Shown: positions 1-9,058 of the stretch, one piece after another
How the letters are laid out: each line of letters starts with the position of its first letter
Numbering within the stretch: the stretch's first letter is position 1
Assembly (NCBI RefSeq): GCF_040549465.1
Contig: NZ_JBEPTL010000019.1
Location: forward strand, 1 to 64,000
Direction: 5' to 3'
DNA: 64,000 nucleotides
DNA from: Lacisediminihabitans sp040549465
GTDB taxonomy: Bacteria > Actinomycetota > Actinomycetes > Actinomycetales > Microbacteriaceae
Program-made: the position numbers and the translations under genes
The notes under the pieces: model-generated
Seen by the model: only the letters and a program-made list of their open reading frames with translations
What the model was told of the DNA's origin: nothing
Databases searched by the model: none

Positions 1-319
1 AACATCATCGCCCACCCGCAAGGATTAACACGGGAACGCCAAAAATCGTCCAAAACACGCCGAAGACAATGAAATAAACACGACTGTAGTACTAGCCTTC
101 ACCGCGCCGCGGCTCGCCCCCTGGCGGTATCAGCTGCGCCGCCTCAGCGTCGGCCTGCGGCACATCCGCTGATCGAGGCCATGATCTGGCGAAAACTCTT
201 AGGCGGATCGGCCGCGCCGCCCGCTATCCAGTGGTCAACCATCGGTCGATCCTAACGAGTCATCCTCACCGACATGCATGATTCCGACCCGGTGACCACG
301 ATCGGGATATCGTCGTTGC
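1..319. other. Intergenic region left of nadE
   Basis: No convincing gene is visible in this 319-base stretch. The open frame starting at 274 has the low-complexity Arg-rich translation typical of a shadow and is out of frame with nadE. No strong Shine-Dalgarno sequence precedes the nadE ATG at 320, so the nadE promoter and leader presumably lie here but cannot be pinpointed. Confidence 0.5.
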
Positions 320-1144
320 ATGCGCGAACTCCAGTCACAGATCATCGCGGAACTCTCCGTGAAGCCCACCATCGACGCGACAGAGGAGATCGAGGCGCGC
401 GTCGGCTTCCTTCGCGACTACCTCGTCACCACCGGAGCGGCAGGATTCCTGCTCGCGATCAGCGGCGGGCAGGACTCCTCCCTCGCGGGTCGATTGTGCC
501 AACTCGCTGTCGACAAACTTGCGAGCGAGGGCGTCGCCGCCCAGTTCATCGCCGTGCGCATGCCCTACCTGGTGCAGCAGGACGAAGCGGATGCCCAACT
601 CGCGCTCAGCTTCATCCGGCCACAGCGCGTGGTCACTTTCAATATCGCACGCGGGGTCGACGGCGTGCAGGCCGAGTATGCGGATGCCGTCGGCGACGAC
701 ATGATCGACTTCACCAAGGGCAACGTGAAGGCTCGCACGCGCATGGTCGGGCAGTACGCCATTGCCGGACAACGCCGACTGCTCGTTGTGGGAACGGACC
801 ACGCCGCCGAGGCGGTCACCGGATTCTTCACCAAGTACGGCGACGGCGGCGTCGACATCGTGCCGCTGACCGGGCTCTCCAAGCGGCAGGGTCGCGCGCT
901 TCTCGAGGCACTCGACGCTCCGGAGCGCCTCTACCTAAAGGCGCCGACCGCCGACCTGCTCGACGACACCCCCGGCCAGACCGACGAAGCGAACCTCGGT
1001 CTCAGCTACTCCGACATCGACGACTTCCTTGAAGGCAAGGATGTCGCCACCGAGGTCGCTGAGGCCATCGAGGCGCGCTACCTCAGTACGGAACACAAAC
1101 GTCGCGTGCCGGCATCGCCCTTCGACACCTGGTGGCGCGGCTAG
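320..1144 (+). CDS. nadE: NH3-dependent NAD+ synthetase
   Basis: This 274-aa protein matches the ammonia-dependent NadE family in length and layout. It makes NAD+ from deamido-NAD+ (nicotinic acid adenine dinucleotide), ATP and ammonia, the last step of NAD biosynthesis, in the cytoplasm. The ATP pyrophosphatase loop SGGQDS is at residues 48-53. Further family motifs follow: GTDHAAEAVTGFFTKYGDGG near the middle, and KAPTADL followed by DDTPGQTDE toward the C-terminus. No glutaminase domain is present, so ammonia is the expected nitrogen donor. The gene stands alone, with a convergent VOC gene downstream. The ATG at 320 gives the family-typical start, although no clear ribosome binding site is seen. 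Confidence 0.95.
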   Translation: MRELQSQIIAELSVKPTIDATEEIEARVGFLRDYLVTTGAAGFLLAISGGQDSSLAGRLCQLAVDKLASEGVAAQFIAVRMPYLVQQDEADAQLALSFIRPQRVVTFNIARGVDGVQAEYADAVGDDMIDFTKGNVKARTRMVGQYAIAGQRRLLVVGTDHAAEAVTGFFTKYGDGGVDIVPLTGLSKRQGRALLEALDAPERLYLKAPTADLLDDTPGQTDEANLGLSYSDIDDFLEGKDVATEVAEAIEARYLSTEHKRRVPASPFDTWWRG

Positions 1145-1250
1145 GGATGGATGCGTGCGCCGAACTCGCCACCGTGGTCGAACGACTCGGCGGCGAGACG
1201 TCACATCCGCGGACTGGGCGCGTCAGTATGTCTGCGACTGACCGCTCCGG

Positions 1251-1628
1251 CTACGCGGGGCCAGCCAGCCCGATCAGGTGCCCCTCGGGATCGGTGAAGT
1301 GACCAACCACCAGGTGACCGGCAGGGTTCCTCTCAGGTCCCATCACTCGGGTGCCGCCGAGACTCTCTGCTTTCTGCAGGGCGGCCTCCACGTCGGGCAC
1401 GCCCACGTAGAAGATCGCGTAACCTGCGTAGCCCTTGCCGCCGCCGATGCCACCGGGGATCCCGCCCTCACCGGCAGCACCGATGAAGCCGTAGTTGCCT
1501 GCCTCGGAGACCGCGGGTGCAACTGGCGAGTCCGTGTCGAACTCCCACCCGAAGAGTTCACCGAAATAACTGCGGAGTTTCGCGGGGTCCTGTCCCGTGA
1601 TCTCGAAATGTACGACTGGCTGCGGCAT
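1251..1628 (-). CDS. VOC (glyoxalase/bleomycin-resistance fold) family protein
   Basis: A 125-aa single-domain vicinal-oxygen-chelate protein that begins MPQPVVHFEI and ends PEGHLIGLAGPA, the typical last strand with the Glu metal ligand region. The open frame extends to 1703. I prefer the ATG at 1628 because a GAGGGGAG Shine-Dalgarno lies about 6 bases upstream and the family N-terminal strand begins there. Members of this branch are usually annotated as glyoxalase-like, and their substrates are unknown. Its neighbour at 1736-2029 is on the same strand 100 bases upstream and is another small alpha/beta protein, so the two may be co-transcribed. No specific activity can be assigned. Confidence 0.85.
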   Translation of the reverse strand: MPQPVVHFEITGQDPAKLRSYFGELFGWEFDTDSPVAPAVSEAGNYGFIGAAGEGGIPGGIGGGKGYAGYAIFYVGVPDVEAALQKAESLGGTRVMGPERNPAGHLVVGHFTDPEGHLIGLAGPA

Positions 1629-1735
1629 TGTCGGCTCCCCTCGGATCGCCTGGCCACCGCCGAATGCAATGGGCGGCAAACCCAATGTAAACACCGTACA
1701 CATTAACCGACCTGGCCGCGACCCTCTCGGTCAGA

Positions 1736-2029
1736 TCAGATCTCAGGCGCCTCGGCGAAGACGCTGGTCGTAGGCGGAGTGGCAATGACAGCCAGAAGCT
1801 TCGTCGGCTTTCCGTCGCCTGCGCGCCAGGCCGTGTAGGCGTCGTGATGCGCTGCGGACTCCCAAGTCTCCAACACGATAAGGTGCGCCGCATCCGCCTG
1901 GTCGATGAGCACCTCGATGCTGATGGCACCGGCGAATTCGCGAGTCTCGATGAGCGTGTCGTGAACGCCCTGGTACGACTCCTCCAGCGACTCGGATTTG
2001 AGTTGGGCATCGAGCAGAACCTTGATCAT
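1736..2029 (-). CDS. ABM-like (putative antibiotic biosynthesis monooxygenase fold) protein
   Basis: This 97-aa protein has the pattern of the ABM dimeric alpha/beta-barrel family: an N-terminal strand (MIKVLLDAQL), a central helix, an IEVLID strand and a LIVLETWESAAHHDAYTAW segment. Such proteins include small cofactor-free monooxygenases and heme or quinol-modifying enzymes, but many have no known activity. The ATG at 2029 is preceded by GAAAGGAATTCC, a good ribosome binding site. It lies upstream of the VOC gene on the same strand. The fold call is moderate and the function is not assigned. Confidence 0.7.
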   Translation of the reverse strand: MIKVLLDAQLKSESLEESYQGVHDTLIETREFAGAISIEVLIDQADAAHLIVLETWESAAHHDAYTAWRAGDGKPTKLLAVIATPPTTSVFAEAPEI

Positions 2030-2078
2030 AGGGAATTCCTTTCGTGGATGTCCTCTTCAATCTAACGCGCCGGTTTCG

Positions 2079-3086
2079 TCAGGCCTGATCGGTAGGTGTC
2101 GCCTCCGCCGTCGGCAGCAAGTCGGCATGGTCCCGTGCGTACCTCCGAGCATGCCGGATCTGCCTGAAGGAGAGGGGGAAAAAAATCACGAGCACGGCCA
2201 CGAAAAGAACAAGCGTCGATGCACTCAACACGATGAGAAATGCCGAACTATCGCCTGAAACCAAGCTGCGTACCCCTTGTATGCCGATGGCGATGTAGAT
2301 CAGCAAGAGATAGCCCATTTGGAATGGCATGGTGATTGAGATCAGCACCGAGTATTTCGCCGCCGCGACCTGCTCATCGTCATCCAGTTCCAGCTGCTTG
2401 CCCCTGATCACCACCTTGGCGATCTTCCTCAGCCGGCCGAGATCGCTGCTCACGGTTGCGCGAAGCTGTCGGTTCATCGGCAGGCTGACAAGAACGCAGG
2501 CGATAGCGGCAGCAGTGAAGGCAAACTGAACGGCAAAGGACAGGCCGATACGTGGATCCCCTATAAGTCCAGCAAGCAGGGTGAAAACGACCATCCCGAC
2601 CACGAGAATAGCCGCGAAGGTGATCACCACAATTCGGATCCTTCGCAGGATGTCTTTCCGACTGATCGGGGCCCACAGTTGCTCGACAGCGGGGTGCGTC
2701 TCCTCCCGTCGCAGGAGCCATCGGCCGACCAGTAATGCGACTGCGGTGAGGACCACGCCACCGCCGACAAAGACGATCGGCAGCCAGACATCCGCTTCCA
2801 CGAGGATTGCGTAGACCACGATGGCCACGGCCGCGAGCACCTCGAGGCCGATCACGATCCCGAGCCACCAGGCGAAGTACTTGCGACTCTCCGGGGACTT
2901 CCTCACGTTCCAGTAAGCCGTAATCGATCCGAGGATCAGTGGGCCGTAGACGAAGACGGTGAGCGACGCGACGGCCAACAGGAATAGCGCCGAATCCGGT
3001 GAACCCTCACCGACCAACAGAAAGGCTCCACCGATCACGAGTCCGTCGGCGAGGAGCACTGCCAGAACAAGGGCAAGGACTTTCAT
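2079..3086 (-). CDS. Multi-pass membrane protein of unknown function
   Basis: This 335-aa protein is dominated by hydrophobic segments, about nine by eye. They are separated by short basic loops such as WNVRKSPESRKYF, GRWLLRREETHP and SFRQIRHARRYARDHAD. The N-terminus MKVLALVLAVLLADGLVIGG could be an uncleaved signal anchor. I do not recognise the family and see no catalytic or transport motif. The ATG at 3086 follows GAAAGGAGCGCGACC, a plausible ribosome binding site. The gene appears monocistronic, about 120 bases downstream of the lyase gene on the same strand. Confidence 0.75.
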   Translation of the reverse strand: MKVLALVLAVLLADGLVIGGAFLLVGEGSPDSALFLLAVASLTVFVYGPLILGSITAYWNVRKSPESRKYFAWWLGIVIGLEVLAAVAIVVYAILVEADVWLPIVFVGGGVVLTAVALLVGRWLLRREETHPAVEQLWAPISRKDILRRIRIVVITFAAILVVGMVVFTLLAGLIGDPRIGLSFAVQFAFTAAAIACVLVSLPMNRQLRATVSSDLGRLRKIAKVVIRGKQLELDDDEQVAAAKYSVLISITMPFQMGYLLLIYIAIGIQGVRSLVSGDSSAFLIVLSASTLVLFVAVLVIFFPLSFRQIRHARRYARDHADLLPTAEATPTDQA

Positions 3087-3207
3087 GGTCGCGCTCCTTT
3101 CGGGTCGGGTCGCGACAACTACGAAGTCGTCACAGTCAACCGCCGAAATGCAGTTCTGAGTAGGCCTTGACTTTCATGAATAGCGAGGAGTCGTCGGCAT
3201 CCGTGGG

Positions 3208-4074
3208 TTAGACCGTCGTGATACCGAAAGCCTTGGCCAGCTTGTCGATCTTCTCCGCGCGACCGAGCCGCGGCAGGTCGCTGCCGTCACGAACCTCGCG
3301 GTTGCGAGCCTCGAAGTCACGGAGGAAGTCCCTCGCCCAGGTCACGTCGGACTGGGTGGGGCTGATCACCTCGTTGATCACCGGGAGCTGGTCCACGTCG
3401 AGGCAGAGCTTCCCGGTAAGGCCGAGCGCGACCGACATCGCCGACTGCTCGCGCAGCACGGGATGATTGCTGCCGACAGTCGGCCCGTCGATTGGGCCTG
3501 GGAGGTTGCCGATGCGACTGGCGATCACCAGCCGGGAGCGCGGATACGCCATCGCCAGATCATCCGCGCTGGCACCGGTGTCGCGGCGGTAGTCACCGCT
3601 CCCGAAGGCCAGCCGGAAGGCTCCGCGGGCGCGGGCGATCGACGGACTCTCCTCGATGCCGAGCGCGGACTCGACGAGTGCGAGCACCGGGGTGCCACCG
3701 CCCAGACGGTCGAAGGTCTCCGTCACCTGGTCGGCAGACTCGGTCTTCGCGAGCATCACACCGAGCAGTCCAGGCACTCCCTTGAGAGCATCGACGTCGT
3801 TCGCCCAGAACTCCGTCGAGCGGTCGTTGATCCGTACCCAGGCGGTGCCGCTCTGCAACCATCCGGTGACATCGGCCAGTGCCGTCGGCTTGAGCTTCGG
3901 GTCGACGGCGTCCTCGATGTCGAGCACGATCTGGTCGGCGCGCGAGTTCCAGGCCGAATCGAAGGTGTCGCGCTTCGTCGCGGATACCAGCAGCCACGAA
4001 CGCGAGATCTCCGCGGCGATCGAGAGGCCTCCGACACGGCGGGACGGATGCTGCTGCTCGGGTAACTCGTTCAC
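3208..4074 (-). CDS. HpcH/HpaI aldolase or citrate lyase beta-subunit (CitE-like) protein
   Basis: A 288-aa CitE-like protein. The segment ADQIVLDIEDAVDP carries the Glu/Asp metal-binding signature that follows the first barrel strands, and LALVESALGIEE carries the second conserved acidic motif. The family cleaves or thioesterifies CoA-linked substrates such as malyl-, citramalyl- or citryl-CoA with Mg2+. No citrate lyase alpha or gamma partner is nearby, so it belongs to the stand-alone CitE-like group. The open frame runs up to 4185, but that extension would cross a perfect 18-bp hairpin at 4162-4201. The GTG at 4074, preceded by GAAGGA at about 10 bases, is the better start. Confidence 0.85.
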   Translation of the reverse strand: MNELPEQQHPSRRVGGLSIAAEISRSWLLVSATKRDTFDSAWNSRADQIVLDIEDAVDPKLKPTALADVTGWLQSGTAWVRINDRSTEFWANDVDALKGVPGLLGVMLAKTESADQVTETFDRLGGGTPVLALVESALGIEESPSIARARGAFRLAFGSGDYRRDTGASADDLAMAYPRSRLVIASRIGNLPGPIDGPTVGSNHPVLREQSAMSVALGLTGKLCLDVDQLPVINEVISPTQSDVTWARDFLRDFEARNREVRDGSDLPRLGRAEKIDKLAKAFGITTV

Positions 4075-4161
4075 GATCGCGACATCCTTCACTGGTTCAT
4101 TGTCAGAACCCAGTGAAGCACGCACGCGGCTGGCTGGTGGAATTCGCGAGTCCGGATGCAG

Positions 4162-4201
4162 CACCTTCGGGCGGGATGGTTTCATCCCGCCCGAAGGTGC
4201 A
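4162..4201 (-). terminator. Perfect 18-bp hairpin after the ferritin-like gene
   Basis: An uninterrupted 18-bp inverted repeat (arms 4162-4179 and 4184-4201) with a 4-base loop lies 13 bases beyond the stop codon of the ferritin-like gene. No U-tract follows it, which is common for GC-rich actinobacterial terminators. It would also insulate the lyase gene that follows on the same strand. Confidence 0.75.
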
Positions 4202-4214
4202 CCTAGAGCTGCCC

Positions 4215-5174
4215 CTAGGTTGCACTGCCGGGGTTGCCGCTGGCCACGATCGCGCCGTTGATGCCCTGGGGGAAGAATCCGCCCTTGTCGATCTGCACCG
4301 GAGTCAGGTAGACGACATTGAGCACACGCTCAGCCGTCCGTCCGAAGGCGAGGCTGTTCGCATCGGTCGGCACGAGGTTGGCCGAGCCGTTGAGGGTCAG
4401 GCCCTGGTCGTCATCCGTCGGCCCGTCGAGACTGTCTCTGGCATCCGAGATCTTCGTCGCCGGCGTCTGGAGCCCCTTCGCGTACAGGGTGGTCCTGATG
4501 ATGCCCGCGTGATACGCCTCGACCGCGAGGATGCCCGCGGCCGCGCCCAGATAGGTCTTGTTGTAGATCAACGGAGCGGCGCCCTTGTAGGCGGTGACCC
4601 CCACATCCTCGAAGATGAAGGCCCCGAGCAGGAAGTTCTCCTCGTTGGCGAACGGATCGAAGGTCTGGCCGGCGGTGATGAGCCCCGCGGCCATCGCTGC
4701 GGCGGTGAAGCTGCTCTGAAGATCGATCTGCGGGCGTGAGACCTTGGCCCCGCCCAGGGCTGTGCGAAGGAAGGCCACGTGCGCCTTCTCATCGGCGGCT
4801 ATCTCTTTGGCGATCTGCTTCAATGACGCCGTCTTGAAAGGCACCGCGTGGCCGCCGACGACACCTCCCTGAGGGTCGATGCCGTCGATCATGGTGCTGG
4901 GAAGGCCGACGCCGGTAACTGCGCGAAGGTAGAACTCGGCCTCGAGGTACTCCAGGTTGAGGGCGAAGTTCAGGATGGCAGAGTCGGAGATCGCCTCGTC
5001 CGACGGCGAGATAGCGGCCTTCGCCGTGCCCGCGAACGCCGGGGCACCGGCGGCCACGGCGGCGAAACCCACGCCCAGACCGGACGCACCGGCGGCCATC
5101 AGGAACCGTCTCCGGTCCACCGGGTTTTCTGCACTTCGGGTGATGGCTTTACTGATGAAGCGTTTGTCAAACAT
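4215..5174 (-). CDS. Tat-exported ferritin-like domain protein
   Basis: This 319-aa protein begins MFDKRF and carries a twin-arginine signal (VDRRRFLMAAGASG, then a hydrophobic stretch ending PAFAGTAKA), so the folded protein should be exported by Tat. The mature part contains paired helices with ferritin-like metal ligands: LNLEYLEAEFYLRA, then ADEKAHVAFLRTAL, and later VEAYHAGIIRTTL. This matches the ferritin-like/desiccation-associated group (Ferritin_2 type). The role is probably extracytoplasmic metal or peroxide handling, which is inferred. Two adjacent ATGs exist (5177 and 5174). The second leaves 6 bases after AAAGGA and is chosen. A strong terminator hairpin follows the gene. Confidence 0.88.
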   Translation of the reverse strand: MFDKRFISKAITRSAENPVDRRRFLMAAGASGLGVGFAAVAAGAPAFAGTAKAAISPSDEAISDSAILNFALNLEYLEAEFYLRAVTGVGLPSTMIDGIDPQGGVVGGHAVPFKTASLKQIAKEIAADEKAHVAFLRTALGGAKVSRPQIDLQSSFTAAAMAAGLITAGQTFDPFANEENFLLGAFIFEDVGVTAYKGAAPLIYNKTYLGAAAGILAVEAYHAGIIRTTLYAKGLQTPATKISDARDSLDGPTDDDQGLTLNGSANLVPTDANSLAFGRTAERVLNVVYLTPVQIDKGGFFPQGINGAIVASGNPGSAT

Positions 5175-5177
5175 CAT

Positions 5178-5565
5178 CGTTCCTTTGGGTAGATGTTGCG
5201 TCTCGGCGCATCCAGTTGATGACAGTGCCCAGCTCACCGTCATCCGCGCCCGTGGGCCAGTGACCCCCGTTAAGGGGACACCGTAGTCGCGCTAGCTGGG
5301 CATCTCCAGGCACTCAGGTAATTGGGAGTGAGAATTCACTACCGGTTCTACCGGCGTTAATGACAGCGGTCGATGTGGTTCGCAGGTCGCGCCGTCGCTC
5401 CATTTCCCATCCACCTCCCGGGCATATTCCTTCTCAATGACCGGCGCTTTCGGGTGAGCATCCTCTCCTCCACAGGCTCGTTCGGTAGAGGTCTATCCAC
5501 AGGAAATGCTGGTCAAAGCCGCTTTACGGACCTCGAATGTCGGTGGTCAATGAGAGTCTGTTCCT
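5178..5565. other. Divergent intergenic region
   Basis: About 390 bases lie between the leftward ferritin-like gene and the rightward HNH gene. I see no open frame with coding character. It should hold the promoters of both genes, but I could not identify convincing -35/-10 boxes by eye. Confidence 0.5.
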
Positions 5566-6921
5566 ATGAACTTCCCGACCGCGACGCTTCCCAATCGGCC
5601 TCAGGTGCGTATTCCTGATGTCGTCGGTGATGGGTCGTCGCCCGGGTCGCTGTCGGATTCGCAGTTGCGGGAGGCCCTCGAGCGCGCCTTCGAGCGACGG
5701 CATCAGGTGGATGCGGAGTTGGCGACGCTGGCAGGTGAAGTCGTTCACCGATCCCGGCCCTCACTCGGCGCAGAGGGGTTGGCAGTTCGCAGCGGCAACG
5801 GCACGGCGGCAGTGTTCGTCGCAGATGTGGGATTGATCACGCGCGCTGAAGCGCGGCGACTCTGTGACGTGGGTTCAGCGGCGACGGAGCGTGTCAGCCT
5901 CACGGGTGAACGGCTGCCCGCCGAGTTCCCGGCCGTCGCCGAGGCGATGGGTGTGTTGCCTGTCGATTCGGCAAATTTCATCGTGGCCGCACTGGAACAA
6001 GCGGCACCGCGGGCCGATGTGCGTCAGCTGCGAGTGGCGGAGCAGCGCCTGGTTGAATTCGCCCTCTGTAATCCCGCAGACGAGGTGCGGAAGGTCGCGC
6101 TCCGATGGCAGGACGCTTTAGACGAAGACGGTGTGGAACCGCGGGAGGATGAGCTCGTCGAACGCCGCACCCTGCTACGCACCACTCTGGCCAACGGGAT
6201 GCGACGCTACCGCCTCGAGCTCGACCCCCTGAGTGCCGCGTATGTGGACGCCGCAATCGACGCCCGGGTCGGTGCGGTATTGCGTGCGCCACGATTCGTA
6301 TCGACCGACGGACGCGACGACGGCACCGACCTGCCCGACCCGCGCGCACTCCCGCAGATCGCCGCCGACGCGATCGTTCAACTGGCGCGCCACTCCAACA
6401 GTTGCCCTCACGACGCTGTGCCCACCCCGGCCGCGACGATCGTGGTGCGGATGACGCTGCAGTCGTTGCTTTCCGGGCTGGGAGAAGCGCACATCGACGG
6501 AATCGATCAAGCCATCTCCGCAACGACCGCCCGGCGACTGGCGGCGGATGCGAACATCATCCCGATGGTTCTCGGAGGTTATGGTGAAGTGCTCGATATG
6601 GGGCGATCCCGGCGGCTGTTCACCCACGCACAGCGACTCGCCTTCGCCGAACGCGACGGCGGATGCGCCTGGGCCAACTGCCACCGCCCACCCAGTCACA
6701 CCGAGGCGCACCACATTCGATGGTGGCACCATGGCGGCGAAACCAACCTCGATAACGGCGTACTGCTCTGCTCGATGCATCACCATCGCGTCCATCGCGA
6801 CGGATGGCGCGTGCAGGTCGACGACAATGTGCCGTGGTTCATTCCGCCGCCGCACCTCGACAGGCAGCAGACGCCCCGACGCGGAGGACGACCACCCGAC
6901 CTTGAGCGGCTTGCCGGCTGA
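5566..6921 (+). CDS. DUF222 domain HNH endonuclease (13E12-repeat type)
   Basis: A 451-aa protein with the two-part layout of the actinobacterial 13E12/REP13E12 family. A helical DUF222-like domain covers roughly residues 20-340, and a C-terminal HNH nuclease domain covers about 355-430. The HNH module shows CAWANC (zinc-binding cysteines), EAHHIRWWHHGG (catalytic His region), NLDNGVLLC and HHHRVHRDGW. These genes are multicopy in many Actinobacteria and often sit beside mobile DNA, but no biological role is proven. Its stop codon overlaps the ATG of the degraded phosphotransferase (TGATG). Confidence 0.93.
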   Translation: MNFPTATLPNRPQVRIPDVVGDGSSPGSLSDSQLREALERAFERRHQVDAELATLAGEVVHRSRPSLGAEGLAVRSGNGTAAVFVADVGLITRAEARRLCDVGSAATERVSLTGERLPAEFPAVAEAMGVLPVDSANFIVAALEQAAPRADVRQLRVAEQRLVEFALCNPADEVRKVALRWQDALDEDGVEPREDELVERRTLLRTTLANGMRRYRLELDPLSAAYVDAAIDARVGAVLRAPRFVSTDGRDDGTDLPDPRALPQIAADAIVQLARHSNSCPHDAVPTPAATIVVRMTLQSLLSGLGEAHIDGIDQAISATTARRLAADANIIPMVLGGYGEVLDMGRSRRLFTHAQRLAFAERDGGCAWANCHRPPSHTEAHHIRWWHHGGETNLDNGVLLCSMHHHRVHRDGWRVQVDDNVPWFIPPPHLDRQQTPRRGGRPPDLERLAG

Positions 6922-7527
6922 TGGGGAAGCAGGAGAACATTCATGAACAGGCGCCCGAAGTGAAGTTCCCCGCCGCCGAGGTCGAGGTGACCGAGAGCGT
7001 GCTTCGACGATTATTGGCGACGCAGCATCCGGACCTTGCGCGAGCTCCATGTGCCGTCGCCCGCCGATGTGCCACCGAACCCGGTTCGAGGCGTGCCGCT
7101 CGATTCGAGGTACCAGGCGGTCGAAGAGCGGATCGACGGTGAGCTGGTGCCGTATGCGGAGGAGGTACGAGAACTATGGCGAGCCGCGATCGCGACCGCC
7201 CCATGGACTGGCCCGGCGCTCTGGCTGCGCGGGGACCTGCATCCAGCCAACATTCTGGTGCGTGACGGGCGGCTCGCCGGCGTGATCGACTTCGGCGACA
7301 TGACCGGCGGCGATCCGGCTACCGACCTCGCCACCGCCTGGCTCACCTTCGACGCCGAAGGTCGCGCCGCCTTCATCGCCGCGCTCGACTACGACGATGA
7401 CACCTGGGCACGGGCTCGAGGCTGGGCCGTCTCGCTCAGCACCGCGATGATCGTCGGCTCAGCCCCTGCGTCCCTCATGCACCGGGTCGGGGTCGGCGGC
7501 ATCGAGCAGGCGCTGCTCGATCGATGA
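6921..7527 (+). pseudogene. Aminoglycoside/choline phosphotransferase family pseudogene (internal deletion)
   Basis: Two parts of one APH-type kinase are present in different frames. From 6921, a frame gives the family N-terminus (EVEVTESVLRRLLATQHPDLA). From about 7070, another frame gives the C-terminal half: NPVRGVPL, then WLRGDLHPANILV (catalytic loop with Asp and Asn), VIDFGDMTGGDPATDLA (metal-binding DFG-like motif) and a complete C-terminal helical end. The intervening ATP-binding lobe of roughly 110-130 residues is missing, and the junction falls near 7020-7060. With no nucleotide-binding lobe the product cannot act as a kinase. The 163-aa open frame at 7036-7527 might still be translated, but I treat it as a relic. 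Confidence 0.85.
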
Positions 7528-7611
7528 CCGTGCCTAGGCAGCACGAAGCCGATAGCCAGCGAGAACAATGCTCAGCTATCGTCGAGTATCCGCCACGAAC
7601 TAGGGAACGCC

Positions 7612-8244
7612 ATGAGGTCCATGAATCCGATACCGGGCAATCCGTGGCCGCACGATATGGTCCTCTCCATCGACACGCCCCACATGCTCACCCAGCTGCT
7701 GTTCATCCGCAGCGTCTGGCAGCTAGAGATCGCCGACGTACCCGCGCTCGACAGCGAGCCGGATCCGGGCAAGTCGGCACGTCCCGCCGACTTCGATCCC
7801 GCGAAGGTCACCGACCTGTGGATGCGGGAGTGGCAACGAGGGTGGGCGCAGTACGAAAGCCTCACCACCGGCATCAGCACCCCGGATGCCGCGACCCAGC
7901 ACCTCCTCGACACCTCAACCGATGCGGAACTGTGGGCCGCGTTCTCGCCGATACCTCCCGACGTCTGGGGTGAAGGGATCGACTGGGATGCCAATGGCCG
8001 GTGGGACGGCAGCCTTCCGCCGGACCATACCGTACCCCTCGCCCAGACGCCGGAACGTGTGTGCCTGCCGGAGTTGATCCACGCCTGGAAGAGCGGCGTC
8101 ACGGCGATCATCGAGCTGCCGTATGCGGGATACTTTGCCGACCGCATCACCCGTCGTCACCCGGTCGTCTCCGCCGTGACACGCCGCACCCCCGCGCTGT
8201 ACCGTCGGGCGCTCGAAGCAGCCAGTCAGCAGACCGATCGATGA
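7612..8244 (+). CDS. Conserved hypothetical protein
   Basis: A 210-aa soluble protein starting MRSMNPIPGNPWPHDMVLSI, with no signal peptide or membrane segment. It is rich in Trp (for example MREWQRGWAQY) and Pro. I do not recognise the family. Its stop codon overlaps the ATG of the next gene (ATGA at 8241-8244), so translational coupling is likely and the two proteins probably act together. Confidence 0.75.
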   Translation: MRSMNPIPGNPWPHDMVLSIDTPHMLTQLLFIRSVWQLEIADVPALDSEPDPGKSARPADFDPAKVTDLWMREWQRGWAQYESLTTGISTPDAATQHLLDTSTDAELWAAFSPIPPDVWGEGIDWDANGRWDGSLPPDHTVPLAQTPERVCLPELIHAWKSGVTAIIELPYAGYFADRITRRHPVVSAVTRRTPALYRRALEAASQQTDR

Positions 8245-9001
8245 GTGCTGCCGAAGTGAGTGCTGCCGACGAACTGCTGAGCGGGCCACGCGGTCGACGA
8301 CTGTGCCTGCGCGTCGCGACATCCGTCAATGGGCAGGTGTGGACCGCCATGCGTTACGCCGCGAAGCAACCAGCAGACGATAACTTGCTGAGCGCCCTGG
8401 TGAGAGTGCTGAGGGACATCGACCCGACATCGATTGCGACGACCGACGAAAAGGCGCTGCTCCTGCCGCTCGCCGAATCCGTCGACGCCGCGAGGTACTG
8501 GCAGGAACCGGACGAAGAAGACCGCCTCCTAACGAACCCGACGATCGTCGAGGCCCTGCGAACGATCGCCCAAGCGTTGGCGAGCGCACCGAGCGCCACC
8601 TGGTGGTCAAGTCCCGTCGCGCTGACGCAACAGCGACACGTCACTTGGCTCGACGAGGGCTATGACGTTTCGCTGTCGCTGGTCGACGCGGCGGGCAAAT
8701 TGGAGAGGTGGAAGGCGACGACGCAACTCAATGAACGAAAGGCCCGCCTGAGAGCGCTTTCGGTACCCATAAGCGGAGATTGGACATCGAGCCCCACGTG
8801 GCTGCTGCCGACCACGACCCGCGAGGCCTACCCGGCCACGGCGCAGTGGGGCTGATGCTGGTGGAAGACCGTTTCAATTGGGCGAGCGCGCGTGTCATAG
8901 CCCTCACAGCGGAACCCGGCTGCCGCATCTACGAGATCACCGGACCGGAAGCGTGGTCGGAACTGGTCAGGCGATATCCGCTGAACGTAACCCGCTTTTG
9001 A
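8241..9001 (+). pseudogene. Hypothetical gene with a frameshift near 8850
   Basis: The ATG at 8241 overlaps the previous stop and opens a 204-aa frame (MSAAEVSAADELLSGPRGRRLCLRVA) that stops at 8855 in TGGGGCTGATG. The next frame continues without a gap as GLMLVEDRFNWASARVIALT and on to RIYEITGPEAWSELVRRYPLNVTR, ending at 9001. This reads like the natural continuation of the same soluble protein. A one-base indel in the G-run, or a sequencing error, would explain it. I do not know the function. Coupling to the upstream hypothetical gene suggests a two-gene unit. Confidence 0.6.
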
Positions 9002-9058
9002 TCGCCGGCGCGGCCACGGAATGGCAGCGCGACGAACCCCACTGGTCCATGCGCTGGC

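Noticed and set aside
274..1032. Plus-strand frame starting before nadE
   Set aside because: Arg-rich translation out of frame with nadE, which has complete family motifs.
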